Assembly (NCBI GenBank): GCA_034440575.1
Contig: JAOTOL010001548.1
Coordinates: 1,337,501 to 1,401,500, forward strand
Direction of reading: 5' to 3'
Source of the DNA: Imbricaverruca yamaguchii
Lineage: Eukaryota; Arthropoda; Thecostraca; Neoverrucidae
Length of the DNA: 64,000 bases
In this document: positions 21,222 through 31,245 of the stretch, one piece after another
How the letters are laid out: every line of letters starts with the position of its first letter
Position numbering within the stretch: the stretch's first letter is position 1
Translations under genes and position numbers: made by a program
Notes under the pieces: model-generated
What the model saw: only the letters and a program-made list of their open reading frames with translations
The model's database searches: none
What the model was told of the DNA's origin: nothing

Positions 21222-22040
21222 CTGGGGGCGCCAGAGGTCACGCTGCGAGGTCACGGATGGCGGGTCGAGCGTGGCATGCCCCTGTCTGGTGTCACCGCAT
21301 ATACAAGGCTCTCTACAGCGTCTCCTAGTCCGTCACCGTCAAGCACCGCGGAAGCTGAAGCATCATTCCGATGCGACGACACCCATACACAAGCAACGTT
21401 CACTATGACGAATGGGGGAATCTAGAAACTTCCAGGACTACACCGCACGAATAGGACCATTGGTCGACACGTTGTGAACGATAAACGGCATGAGACACCG
21501 GGTGACACCAGCTGATGAAATCTGAAACGACCCCCGCTATAGTTAGCAGTAATATTCAGCTATAAAAGTCAGCTTAAATATCTAAACTATTAGTTGGAGT
21601 GAAACATGGACTCATTCTCACACCCCCTGTACAATAAATTCCACAGACACACTGCAAACGACGCAATAGCGCGGCTCTTTGCCAATTACGTTTTCCACTA
21701 AACCTCAGTTAGTTATTTGAGGTAAGGCCACACTGACTGAAGGCCATAAAGCGACGAGAAAACGATACAACATTCACACACAGCCACAGACGTTAACAGT
21801 GTGGTATGCGGACAGTGGAAGGGTTCAAGGACTGGCATAACATAACCTTGTTTTTGAATGAAGGGATATTAATAGCAAAGCGAAAATGATCCTCACCAAG
21901 ATTGTCAGCTTACCCATTAAAGAGTAAACTGAAGCCACGTAACGATCACAGTACTGCGACTTACTAGACTGATAGTGTCCATTATAAGACAATGCTGCGA
22001 GACCGTTGTCGAGTCGAGGCAGTGGTGTGTCATTGAAACG
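21222..22040. other. Intron without recognised feature
   Basis: No exon-like stretch was found here when looking for a third version of the alpha-repeat exon (no third GGNQ-donor pattern). Sequence is unique and moderately AT-rich from 21430. Confidence 0.4.
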
Positions 22041-22282
22041 GTGAGACGACACCGACGACACCGACGACACCGACGTGCACAGTACAAGACGGTATCGACG
22101 TGCACAACACGAGACGTCGTCGACGTGCACAACACGAGACGTTGTCGACGTGCACAACACGAGACGTTGTCGACGTGCACAACACGAGACGTTGTCGACG
22201 TGCACAACACGAGACGTCGTCGACGTGCACAACACGAGACGTTGTCGACGTGCACAACACGAGACGTTGTCGACGTGCACAA
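22040..22282. repeat. 25-bp tandem repeat
   Basis: About eight near-perfect copies of gtcgacgtgcacaacacgag plus acgtt with a 25-bp period, some with acgtc. Each unit contains the palindromes gtcgac and gtgcac and an ACGTG core. Frames on both strands are open by repetition only. Confidence 0.95.
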
Positions 22283-22379
22283 GACCAAACGACCGCGCGG
22301 CGAAGCGGGCTCGCCCCCGGCTATGGGGCCGCGCTTCAGTCACGCGCATTCCATGCCGACTGAGAGAGCGTGCGTGGGT

Positions 22380-23060
22380 GTAATAGGTGCTCCACCGTGC
22401 TAAGCGGTGCAGGAGTAATGGGTGCTCCACCGAGCTGAGTATAGCAGGAGTAATGGGTGCTCCACCGAGATGAGTGTAGCAGGAGTAATGGGTGCTCCAT
22501 CGAGATGAGTGTAGCAGGAGTAATGGGTGCTCCACCGAGCTGAGTATAGCAGGAGTAATGGGTGCTCCACCGAGATGAGTGTAGCAGGAGTAATGGGTGC
22601 TCCACCGAGATGAGTGTAGCAGGAGTAATGGGTGCTCCACCGAGATGAGTGTAGCAGGAGTAATGGGTGCTCCACCGAGATGAGTGTAGCAGGAGTAATG
22701 GGTGCTCCACCTAGCTAGTTAGTTAGTTATTAGGGCTTTAGGGCGCATCGACTGCTCCACCTAGCTGAGTGTAGTAGGGGTAATGGGTGCTCCACAAAGC
22801 TGGGTGTAGTAGGGGTAATGGGTGCTCCACAAAGCTGGGTGTAGTAGTGGTAATGGGTGCTCCACAAAGCTGGGTGTAGTAGGGGTAATGGGTGCTCAAC
22901 AGAGTTGGATGCTTCAGGAGTAGTGGGTGCTCTACCGAGCTGAGTGTAGCAGGAGTAATAGGTGCTCCACCTAGCTAAGTGTAGCAGGGGTAGTGGATGC
23001 CCCACAGAGCTGGCTGTAGCAGGGGTAATTGGTACTACGCAGAACTGGGTGCGGCGAGTT
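22380..23060. repeat. 35-bp tandem repeat with diverged tail
   Basis: The unit gtgctccaccgagatgagtg plus tagcaggagtaatgg repeats with a 35-bp period from about 22388 to 22720. After a short SINE-like interruption at 22715-22760 it continues more diverged to about 23060. Confidence 0.9.
22715..22760. mobile_element. Short SINE-like fragment interrupting the 35-bp array
   Basis: The segment ttagttagttattagggctt followed by tagggcgcatcgactgc resembles pieces at 36678-36705 (aaagggcgcatcgattgc) and 46993-47030 (ggttatttgagctttggggc plus gcatc). This points to a dispersed short element. Family unknown. Confidence 0.35.
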
Positions 23061-23584
23061 TCATGAGTTCTGACGAGTGAGCACCGGGTGCATGCTCTGA
23101 TGCTACAGAGGCTTATGTAGCAGGATGCCCACCGCTGCATGGCCGACCTGGGTGCATAGGTGCAAGCCGGACACACAACGCACACTAAGCGGCCACAGGG
23201 CGTATGAAAACGGTAGCGTACAACCGAATGCTGCGGGAAAGCGAGGTGTGAACAGAACGTGCAGGAGTGTGAGAGCGTGACCGATCTGGCGCCCGTTCAG
23301 GTCAGCAAATCAGGGTGAGGGTGGCAGCCAGGTCACGCGAACAGAACATTCGATAGCAGCGGCGGATGAATGGCCAAATAAACTTAACTATAAACTAGAC
23401 GGCCCACACTCAAATAAAAACCGTATGCACACTAGAAGAGCAAACAAACCGAGGTCCGAGCATATCGACATTGATCGAAAGTGCCATCGCCTTGCACTTC
23501 ATCAGTGATCAAGGTCCTCTCGATCGCCATGGCTTGTGAGAGGCCGAGCCATGCGCAAGGCAACGGTTTCCCACGCCCACCTAC
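23061..23584. other. Intron without recognised feature
   Basis: Unique sequence up to the donor of the next exon. No repeats or open frames with recognisable content apart from the exon flank. Confidence 0.4.
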
Positions 23585-23713
23585 CTCTCCGCTGGCCACC
23601 GCCTCGCCGGGGATGAACAACTCCGGGTAGACGTTGTCCAGGAACCAGCGGAACGACTTACACTGCAGCCGCTCCCTGATCGCCTTGCGAGACGTCAGGT
23701 CGCCGAAGTTACC
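23585..23713 (-). CDS. pgant9: GalNAc-transferase (pgant9-like), catalytic-to-lectin linker exon
   Basis: 43 codons, phase 0 at both ends. GNFGDLTSRKAIRERLQCKS then FRWFLDNVYPELFIPGEAVA and SGE. The LxCKxFxWxLxNVYPEL block is the standard end of the catalytic unit in GalNAc-transferases and leads into the linker before the lectin domain. The acceptor is tcaccgccgcag and the donor is gag|gtaggt. The GE end joins in frame to either VRN (version A) or IRN (version B) of the alternative exons. Confidence 0.94.
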
Positions 23714-24265
23714 CTGCGGCGGTGACGAGTATCATCAGCACCACGACAGCCGGGAGGTCATGCACACAGCATGCTTACAGATGGCCAACACCACATACCA
23801 ATCGAAACATATCGCGTCAGCTCAATGGAATCTGCACTATTTATATAGTCTATATTATATAGTTCAATTCAGGGGTGGAAGTTTGTGCACTTTTGGTGTT
23901 GCCAATACAATACAAACAATGCATAAACTGGCATTAGGCCACGGGCGTTGATCTCTGAAAGTGGTTTAGAGGTGTAGGGGGTCAAAATGCGTAATGGCAA
24001 TGGGTCGGCCCAAACGGTTTGGGAGGTACACTCGATAGGGTCTCATGTCAAAAGTTTGAATACTTAGGGGGGGGGGGGGACAAGGCTAACACTGAGGGGC
24101 ATGCGCCCATTCGAAGTACAGAAAAAACCCTGCATGAGGAATTGTGGTGACTGATGTAAATAATTGACTCAAATTACATGCCTCAACACCAGCTGTGTTG
24201 GGACGTATGGTTCAGCCACATGGACCTCGTTCACCACTTGTTTGTACGCGCAATTTATGTGCTTT
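23714..24265. other. Intron without recognised feature
   Basis: Contains a G14 run at about 24067-24080 and otherwise unique sequence. Confidence 0.4.
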
Positions 24266-24269
24266 GAAC

Positions 24270-24545
24270 CGCACTAAAACGCACCAAACCGTACCGAGCC
24301 GCAATGAACCGCACCAAACCGTACTGAACCGTACAAAACCGCACTAAATCGTAGTAAACCATACTAAATCGTACTAAACCGAACTAAAGCAGCACCAAAG
24401 CGTACCGAACCGCACTGAACCGCACCAAACCGTACCGAACTGCACTGAACCGCACCAAACCGTACTGAACCACACTAAATCGTACTAAACCGTACTAAAT
24501 CGCACTAAACCGAACTAAAGCGGTACCAAACCGTACCAAACGCAA
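24270..24545. repeat. ~10-11-bp microsatellite
   Basis: Runs of accgcactaa, accgtaccaa and accgtactaa variants, about 25 units, roughly in register with one helical turn of DNA. Confidence 0.85.
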
Positions 24546-24921
24546 ACGCAAGGATTCTGTCAGAGCAGCACTTGCACGAATTTTGTAAGATCAGCGTCCG
24601 TGATATTACCATAATAATTCCATCGATCATAAGCACTTATATTTAGCCATAAAACATGCACTAATAAACATGCATTCATAACATACACCCAATAGACTAC
24701 AGGATATTGGAAGATTCACTGCCCAACGTATTTCCCAATCTACATCTAACCCTAAGTGGATGATATTCATGGACTTCAGTCATTAAATGAAAAGGAAAAA
24801 CGAAATCATGTCGCCTCGACGGTGGCCCACTTTTGTCTAGTTCCAGACTACCTGCACGCTTACCGCACACTCGGCACACCGTACATGTAGCCGTCGGTTC
24901 AGCCGCCCGCCAACCACTAAC

Positions 24922-25107
24922 CGTATCGAAGCCGATCCGCTGGTAGTAGTACTTCTTGTACTCGTCCATCCACACCTCGGCCAGCCGGACGCTGTTGCGG
25001 CGCAGCACGTTGACGCCCGAGCGCCACTTGTAGGGCGACCGCTTCCTGAAGATGTGGCCCACGTGGCTGCACGGCACGATCTCCAGCCGACCGCCGCACA
25101 TCCAGGT
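24922..25107 (-). CDS. pgant9: GalNAc-transferase (pgant9-like), catalytic exon with the metal-binding His segment
   Basis: 62 codons, phase 0 at both ends. [20 protein letters not shown] contains the CSHVGH segment that carries a manganese-ligand histidine in this enzyme family. It is followed by [20 protein letters not shown] and [20 protein letters not shown]. The [18 protein letters not shown] stretch is what points to the pgant9/GALNT10-like branch and away from the GALNT1/2 type. The acceptor is ctgtgctccag and the donor is acg|gttagt. The catalytic site faces the Golgi lumen in this type II membrane enzyme. Confidence 0.95.
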
Positions 25108-26030
25108 CTGGAGCACAGACAAGGAGTTACGTCGGAGTCACAGACAAGGAGCTACGTCAGGGCCACAGACAAGGAGCTACGTCAGGGCCACAGACAAGGA
25201 TTTACGTCGGGGTCACAGACAAGGAGCTACGTCAGGGCCACAGACAAGGAGCTACGTCGGGGCCACAGACAAGGAGTTACGTCGGGGTCACAGACAAGGA
25301 GTTACGTCAGGGCCACAGACAAGGAGCTACGTCGGGGTCACAGACAAGGAGTTACGTCAGGGCCACAGACAAGGCCACAGACAAGGCCACATACAAGGCT
25401 ACAGACAAGGCCACATACAAGGCCACATACAAGGCTACAGACAAGGAACTACGTCAGGGCCACAGACAAGGAGTTACGTCAGGGCCACAGACAAGGAGCT
25501 ACGTCAGGGCCACAGACAAGGAGTTACGTCGGGGTCACAGACAAGGAGCTACGTCAGGGCCACAGACAAGGAGCTACGTCAGGGCCACAGACAAGGAGCT
25601 ACGTCGGGGTCACAGACAAGGAGCTACGTCGGGGTCACAGACAAGGAGTTACGTCAGGGCCACAGACAAGGCCACAGACCAGCATCATGTCAGGACCACA
25701 GACAAGGCCACATACAAGGCCACAGACAAGGAGTTACGTCGGGGTCACAGACAAGGCCACAGACAAGGAGCTACGTCAGGGCCACAGACAGGCCACAGAC
25801 AAGGCCACAGACAAGGCCACAGAGAGGCGTCACATCAGGGCCACAGACAAGGCCACAGACCAGCATCACTTCAGGGCCACATAAAAGCGTCACGTCAGGG
25901 CCACACAAAAGCGTCACCTCAGGACCACGGACGAGTATGACGTCAGGGCCACAGACGAACATTACGTCGGGGCCACATACAAGCGTCACAACCAAAGCCA
26001 CAGACAAGACACGGGTCACAGACGAACATC
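25108..26030. repeat. 25-bp tandem repeat abutting a catalytic exon
   Basis: The unit cagacaaggagctacgtcag plus ggcca repeats with a 25-bp period directly from the acceptor side of the exon at 25107. It includes degenerate copies and shortened 12-bp ggccacagacaa units. Its open + strand frames (more than 350 codons) are artefacts. Confidence 0.93.
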
Positions 26031-26530
26031 ACCATGGATATAGACGGGTCATCAGGGGTACACGAGCGTCACATCAGGGCCACAGACGAACATCACGTCC
26101 GGGTCACAGACGAACATCACCACGGGTATAGACGGGTCATCAGGGGTTCATGAGCGTCACCAGAGGTACGGGCGGATCACCATGGGTACTGGAGCTTCAC
26201 CATGGGCACAGGAGCGTCATCGGGGGTACAGGGGCATCACCGACATCACAGACACATCATCAGGGGCACACCAAGGTCACAGGGGAACCGGCGAATCACC
26301 AGGGGTACAGGAGCGTCATTGCTGTCATAGGCTCATTACCAGGGGCAACGGCCTGTCATCGGGGTAACAGGCAAATCATAAGGGGCACAGGCGCGTCACC
26401 GGGAGTCGACCAGGTCACGAAGAGTACAAGCGGGTCACCAGAGGTGCATTCAAGTCATCGGAGACACACGCCGACCACCACGGTACAGCTAGCCAGCCAG
26501 GGCACACACATCAAGGGCATACACACTGGT
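26031..26530. repeat. Diverged continuation of the 25-bp array
   Basis: Looser copies of ggtacaggagcgtcaccagg and related phrases with spacing of 24-30 bases, an older edge of the preceding array. Confidence 0.6.
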
Positions 26531-27945
26531 CTGGAATGATGGTAGAGCCTGGGCGGGTGTAAGTGTTCGTGGAAGAGAAGACGTTTTGAGACTGGCACCG
26601 AAACTGGGAGATAGTTGAGTCCTTCACACGCATCACGTCATCCAGTTGACTTTTTCTTCTGAGGCAGCCAGCACCAAACCCATATGCACCCCTGCTGCCA
26701 CGTTGCGTCGCCGTCAGCAGCAGTTGTTTGCCAGTTGTCTACGACAATGACTCATGGTTGCGTCCTCAGCAGATCTCGCATAACGTGGTTCTGTGCAGTA
26801 GACTGGCCCTGCCTGGCCCAGCGGCCGGTTTCCGAGCGTTGTGGCCGGCTGGCCGCTTGGTGACGATGCGGTGCCCCAACTGTACGCAGCAGCGCATGTC
26901 CGACCGCACGCCAGTGCAGGTAAGTGATGCAATTGCATGCGGTTGAGATATTGCAACAGCAGGCATCCGGTCGAGCTTAGACAGGGCGACAGGAATGGCG
27001 AGGGCTTGGCTTCAGACAGCCAAGCCATCTGATACACCCCTGTGCACAACCATCTGGCTGAACTAACGGTGGAAAAGGTGGCAGCTTACCCGCGGGCCAC
27101 TGGGCTTGGCAGACAAACCGGCCCAAATGGGTGAGGGGGGCATATTCTGTCCCCTGCCTAACTTGAAAAACCTACAGGCTGAGATCGTTGATTTGGCGGC
27201 AAGCGCCAGAGCTTGATACGACTGACTCAGGCAATTCGTGTATTGACTTATCTGAGCCAATCGTGCGGTCAAGTAGTCAAGTGAAATATTGACCCGAATA
27301 TTACATGTGACGCAACCGGTCGTTCGAAAGCCTAAATGTTTAGTTATCTGACGAAGTTCGATTTTAGTCGAATATTATCAAATTAAAGCATGGTAGAGGC
27401 CAAATTTGGACGCATTACATCCTGAGGGAGCCAAGAAATACAAGAATGAGAATATAAGACCCAAGATTTTGGTGAGCCACGTGATATTCTGAGGTGAAAT
27501 ACTGAATCTCGTCTCATTTGGTATGCCATATCTCAAGGCATTCAATTGAAATGTCCTACGAATGTTCACAATCTGGGTCTGAATTGCATGTTCGGGTTTT
27601 CGGAAAAAGTCTAGATATTTTGAGAACAAATAATATATTTTTGGAGTCTCATGAATATTGCCAATCACGTTGCTAAAAAAACATAATTATGAGATTGCAG
27701 CATTACTGTTACTTAAATTTGCTGTCATTTAGAGCAAACAAATTAGCAGCATCCTTGTTGCTGGATTGTTGGCATTTTCGCCGGCACACCTTTCACGCCG
27801 CTCCAGTGACGGGAAGTGACGTCGCTCAATCCACCCCCAGTGAGCCAGCGTGTCGTCTACGATCACAAGCTGTGGAAATGACGTGCGAACACGTACTAAA
27901 AGTTCGAAACTAAGATCGCTGCGCGTATTCGAGTTCGTAAAAAAA
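26531..27945. other. Intron, no firm feature
   Basis: A stretch at about 26850-26921 on the + strand reads LVTMRCPNCTQQRMSDRTPV and is followed by cag|gtaagt, which resembles half of a LITAF-type CxxC domain with a splice donor, but no second half was seen. The rest (27000-27945) is unique AT-rich sequence. Confidence 0.3.
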
Positions 27946-27948
27946 TGG

Positions 27949-28115
27949 GATTCGGGCAGATTCTGCGCCCCTCCCAGTGGGGCGAGGGTTAAGCTACACT
28001 AGGGATTCAGGCAGAGTCTGCGCTCCTCCCAGTGGGGCGAGGGTTAAGCTACACTAGGGATTCGAGCAGATTCTGCGCTCCTCCCAGTGAGACGAGGGTT
28101 GAGCTATACTACTGC
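27949..28115. repeat. 55-bp repeat, three copies
   Basis: The unit gattcgggcagattctgcgc with a cccagtggggcgagggttaag segment recurs at 27949, 28004 and 28059. Unique intron sequence follows to 28700. Confidence 0.9.
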
Positions 28116-28726
28116 CAGTCATGCAAATTCTGAAGATCGCCAATTAAAATGTTGCCTCCTTCGCGCCATTAGTTCACATACTTCAGGACTCGCATGCTGC
28201 TTATTCCACACATTGTCCACCTTCAAGTTGTCCATCTCACTAACCGTCTGACATGTCGGCCTCTTAGCACCAAGCCTACAACATGGGCGTAGAAACGGTG
28301 AGAGGAGGGAAGTCAGTGCCACGTCTCATACTGCCAGAGTATATACGGCCTGTGTTATGTCGAGCGCTGCGTTCTGCCTATCCCGCGACCTGGTCTTAGT
28401 CCAATCATTTGGAGTGTCTCTGAGGCTGCCTTTAGGTCCTTTTTCGCTCACCGCTTCTTGTTGCGCTATAGTAGATCTATGAAACTTCGTTACTTTTCCT
28501 ATTGAACGCATTATGCCCCCCAAAACGTTTTTGGCTGATCAGATGTGGTTCCAGGTAGATATTCCTGAAGGCATGTCACGCCAATTTTAGTTTGATCGCG
28601 ACATTAAACATGCCACATAAGCATAGCTACACCTATGGATCTGGACCTAATTTGGGCCCCGGCTTCGCGCGGACACCCAGATCATCGGCCTTCAGCGAGT
28701 CCGGCGGTCACATCTGTTCATCGGCC

Positions 28727-29660
28727 GGCAGCGGGTCCGGCAGCGGGTCCGGCAGCGGGTCCGGCAGCGGGTCTGGCAGCGGGTCCGGCAGTGGGTCCGG
28801 CAGCGGGTCCGGCAGCGGGTCCGGCGGACACCTCGGCTCGTCGGCCGACAGCGGGTCCGGCAGCGGGTCCGGCAGCGGGTCCGGCAGCGGGTCCGGCAGC
28901 GGGTCCGGCAGCGGGTCCGGCAGCGGGTCCGGCAGCGGGTCCGGCAGCGGGTCCGGCAGCGGGTCCGGCAGCGGGTCCGGCAGCGGGTCCGGCAGCGGGT
29001 CCGGCAGCGGGTCCGGCAGCGGGTCCGGCAGCGGGTCCGGCAGCGGGTCCGGCAGCGGGTCCGGCAGTGGGTCCGGCAGCGGGTCCGGCAGCGGGTCCGG
29101 CAGCGGGTCCGGCAGGGGGTCCGGCGGACACCTCGGCTCGTCGGCCGACAGCGGGTCCGGCAGCGGGTCCGGCAGCGGGTCCGACAGCGGGTCCGGCAGC
29201 GGGTCCGGCAGCGGGTCCGGCAGCGGGTCCGGCAGCGGGTCCGGCAGCGGGTCCGGCAGCGGGTCCGGCAGCGGGTCCGGCAGCGGGTCCGGCAGCGGGT
29301 CCGGCAGTGGGTCCGGCAGCGGGTCCGGCAGCGGGTCCGGCAGCGGGTACGGCAGCGGGTGCGGACACCCGGTCGTGGCCGACAGCGGGTCCGGCAGCGG
29401 GTCCGGCAGCGGGTCCGGCAGCGGGTCCGGCAGCGGGTCCGGCAGCGGGTCCGGCAGCGGGTCCGGCAGCGGGTCCGGCAGCGGGTCCGACAGCGGGTCC
29501 GACAGCGGGTCCGGCAGCGGGTCCGGCAGCGGGTCCGGCAGCGGGTCCGGCAGCGGGTCCGGCAGCGGGTCCGGCAGCGGGTCCGACAGCGGGTCCGGCA
29601 GCGGGTCCGGCAGCGGGTGCAGTGGACACCTCGGCTCGTCGGCCGGCAGCGGGCCGCCGC
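28727..29660. repeat. 12-bp array encoding apparent poly(Ser-Gly), higher-order structure
   Basis: About 75 copies of cagcgggtccgg. The unit has no stop in any frame, so the region reads as Ser-Gly, Ala-Gly-Pro or Arg-Val-Arg-Gln proteins. Spacers of the type ggacacctcggctcgtcggc interrupt it at about 28826, 29126, 29366 (variant) and 29625, which gives larger units of about 230-300 bases. It lies in an intron of the glycosyltransferase, so I treat it as a minisatellite. I cannot exclude transcription of its own. Confidence 0.9.
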
Positions 29661-30410
29661 TAACGTCAGCAGTAGACGCGGCGGCGCGGCGGAAGTTTTA
29701 CTTGGTCAGTTCCGGTGTCGGTGGCCGGCGACACCTGTTGTGGCCGTGTGCATGACATTGTACTTCCGCCATGTGATGCGTCACCGTCGCACAACATGCA
29801 AGGCGTGGCTGGTGGCGAGTCGTCGACTGACTCCTCCCTCAGACACAGATCAAGGGTAGCTGCGCCATGCGACTGACGTATGGCAGGGTATGGTCCGGTC
29901 CCCTCTGGGCAGCCAGCTGAGCAGCCAGCTGGCGGGCCGCACTCTCGGCTGGCTACCCCCTGGTCAGGGCAGACCCAGCTGGACACCTGGCTTGAGCAGA
30001 CGTACTGGCAGGCGGGACTTGACAGCGGAGGTTAGCAGACGTCCAGTTGGACGTTGGACGGTATCGGTGACCGGCGGAACTTTGGGGCATGCGCTACTTA
30101 AGGATACGAACCGGTGTCTGCCCGGCGTTTTCTATTGAAACCGTTGTACATTTCCGTCGTCGTTTTGCTAATCATATGCTCAGTGCAATCATGTCATACA
30201 GCGGTTTTACGTTTGCGAACAGGTTGTCGCGAAGAGAGGTCAAATATAGACTAACACGTTTACGAGGACATAACTCTCCTACATTATCAGCTATGCAAGT
30301 CAGTCAGATATGTGCACTGCCTGTTTTTAAGTACTAATTTTCAGCCAACACCATTGGTACAGCACACATGTTTCCCATTTTGCGCCACTAAATGTTCATG
30401 TAAATGACCT
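29661..30410. other. Intron without recognised feature
   Basis: GC-rich up to about 30080, then AT-rich. No motif in the short open frames. Confidence 0.4.
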
Positions 30411-30461
30411 ATAGGGCTGCCAACTAAGTACTCGGCACCTGCGTTTCGTTGGCAGCCCTAT
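30411..30461. repeat. Perfect 14-bp inverted repeat (hairpin)
   Basis: atagggctgccaac at 30411-30424 is the exact reverse complement of gttggcagccctat at 30448-30461, with a 23-base loop. It lies about 60 bases upstream of a SINE-like copy and may be a small foldback element. Confidence 0.85.
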
Positions 30462-30524
30462 GCCATATGGCAGTATATTTGCATCGAGGCACCACCCATA
30501 GCCCCCAACGTGTCCCAGTGTCCG

Positions 30525-30635
30525 CCTCCAAAATGAAAGGTTGTGTTCAAATCCCACCTTCCGCTACTCGTCGCCAGCAACTAACTGGCGTTAGCAATTG
30601 GCGACGCTATGTAACCCAAGAATAGCCAGCACGTC
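30525..30635 (+). mobile_element. SINE-like element, + orientation (partial)
   Basis: gaaaggttgtgttcaaatcc carries a tRNA-type B box (gttcaaatcc). The downstream body cgctactcgtcgcc, ggcgttagcaattggcgacg aligns with the opposite-strand copy at 31071-31245. The 5' part (A box) is poorly preserved. Confidence 0.6.
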
Positions 30636-30838
30636 GCAAAAATCCGCAACCAACCAGTGCCGAGGCACCTATGCGATTATGCATCCGAGCAACCCCAGCC
30701 GTGTCAAGCATCTGCCAAGAAGAAGTGCGCAAAAACACGAGCCGCGCCAGCGCCGCCCTGAGGCACTCGGCCCACTCGAGGCCGAGCGTCCGACCACATC
30801 CGTACAGGGCCGGCCCAGGCCCGGCACCGGACAGTCAC

Positions 30839-31021
30839 CTTGAAGCTGAGCTCGAGGTTCTCGCCGCCCCAGATGTCGAAACCTTCGTCGTAGGTGCCGA
30901 GCATCTCGAACCAACGTCGGTCGATGGAGAAGAGTCCGCCGGCCATCGTGGGCGACGCCACCGGCTCAGAGGCATGCGTGTGCAGCTTCTTCTCTCGGTC
31001 CGGGATCGCGTGCCAGTTGAA
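30839..31021 (-). CDS. pgant9: GalNAc-transferase (pgant9-like), exon with the WGGEN motif
   Basis: 61 codons, phase 0 at both ends. FNWHAIPDREKKLHTHASEP, then VASPTMAGGLFSIDRRWFEM, and LGTYDEGFDIWGGENLELSF K. The SPTMAGGLF block and the DIWGGENLE block (the Gal/GalNAc-transferase motif) shape the UDP-GalNAc and acceptor peptide site. The acceptor is gatcggttgcag and the donor is aag|gtgact. A canonical reading continues into TWMCGG of the next exon. The exon is flanked by two related SINE-like copies in opposite orientation. Confidence 0.96.
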
Positions 31022-31070
31022 CTGCAACCGATCAGGCAGCCGTCACACAGAGTGCCGTGGAGTTGGCGAA

Positions 31071-31245
31071 AGTTAGTTAGTTATTGGTTTTACGACACAC
31101 CGACCGTTAAGTCATGTAGCGTCGCCAATCTCTCACGCCGATTGGTCGCGAGCGAAGAGTAGCGACAGGTGAGACTCGAACTGACAACCTTTCGATTGTG
31201 ATTCCCAGGCCACTCGTCCCAGAGTTGGCGAAAGGAATGCGCCTC
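31071..31245 (-). mobile_element. SINE-like element, - orientation
   Basis: On the - strand it reads gacgagtggcctgggaatca, then aaaggttgtcagttcgagtc (B box gttcgagtc), then cgctactcttcgctcgcgac, agattggcgacgctacatga, and ends in an aactaactaac tail at 31071. The order (A-box-like, B box, unrelated body, simple-sequence tail) is that of a tRNA-derived SINE. Confidence 0.7.

Noticed and set aside
25052..26131. A 359-codon Gln/Thr/Arg-rich + strand protein
   Set aside because: Produced by the 25-bp tandem array next to the exon at 24922-25107. Another frame is open for 276 codons over the same array.
28592..29755. A 387-codon Ser-Gly protein on the + strand
   Set aside because: The reading follows from a 12-bp array with no stop codon in any frame. 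Equally long frames exist on the other strand, and it lies in an intron. Kept only as a repeat and a check item.
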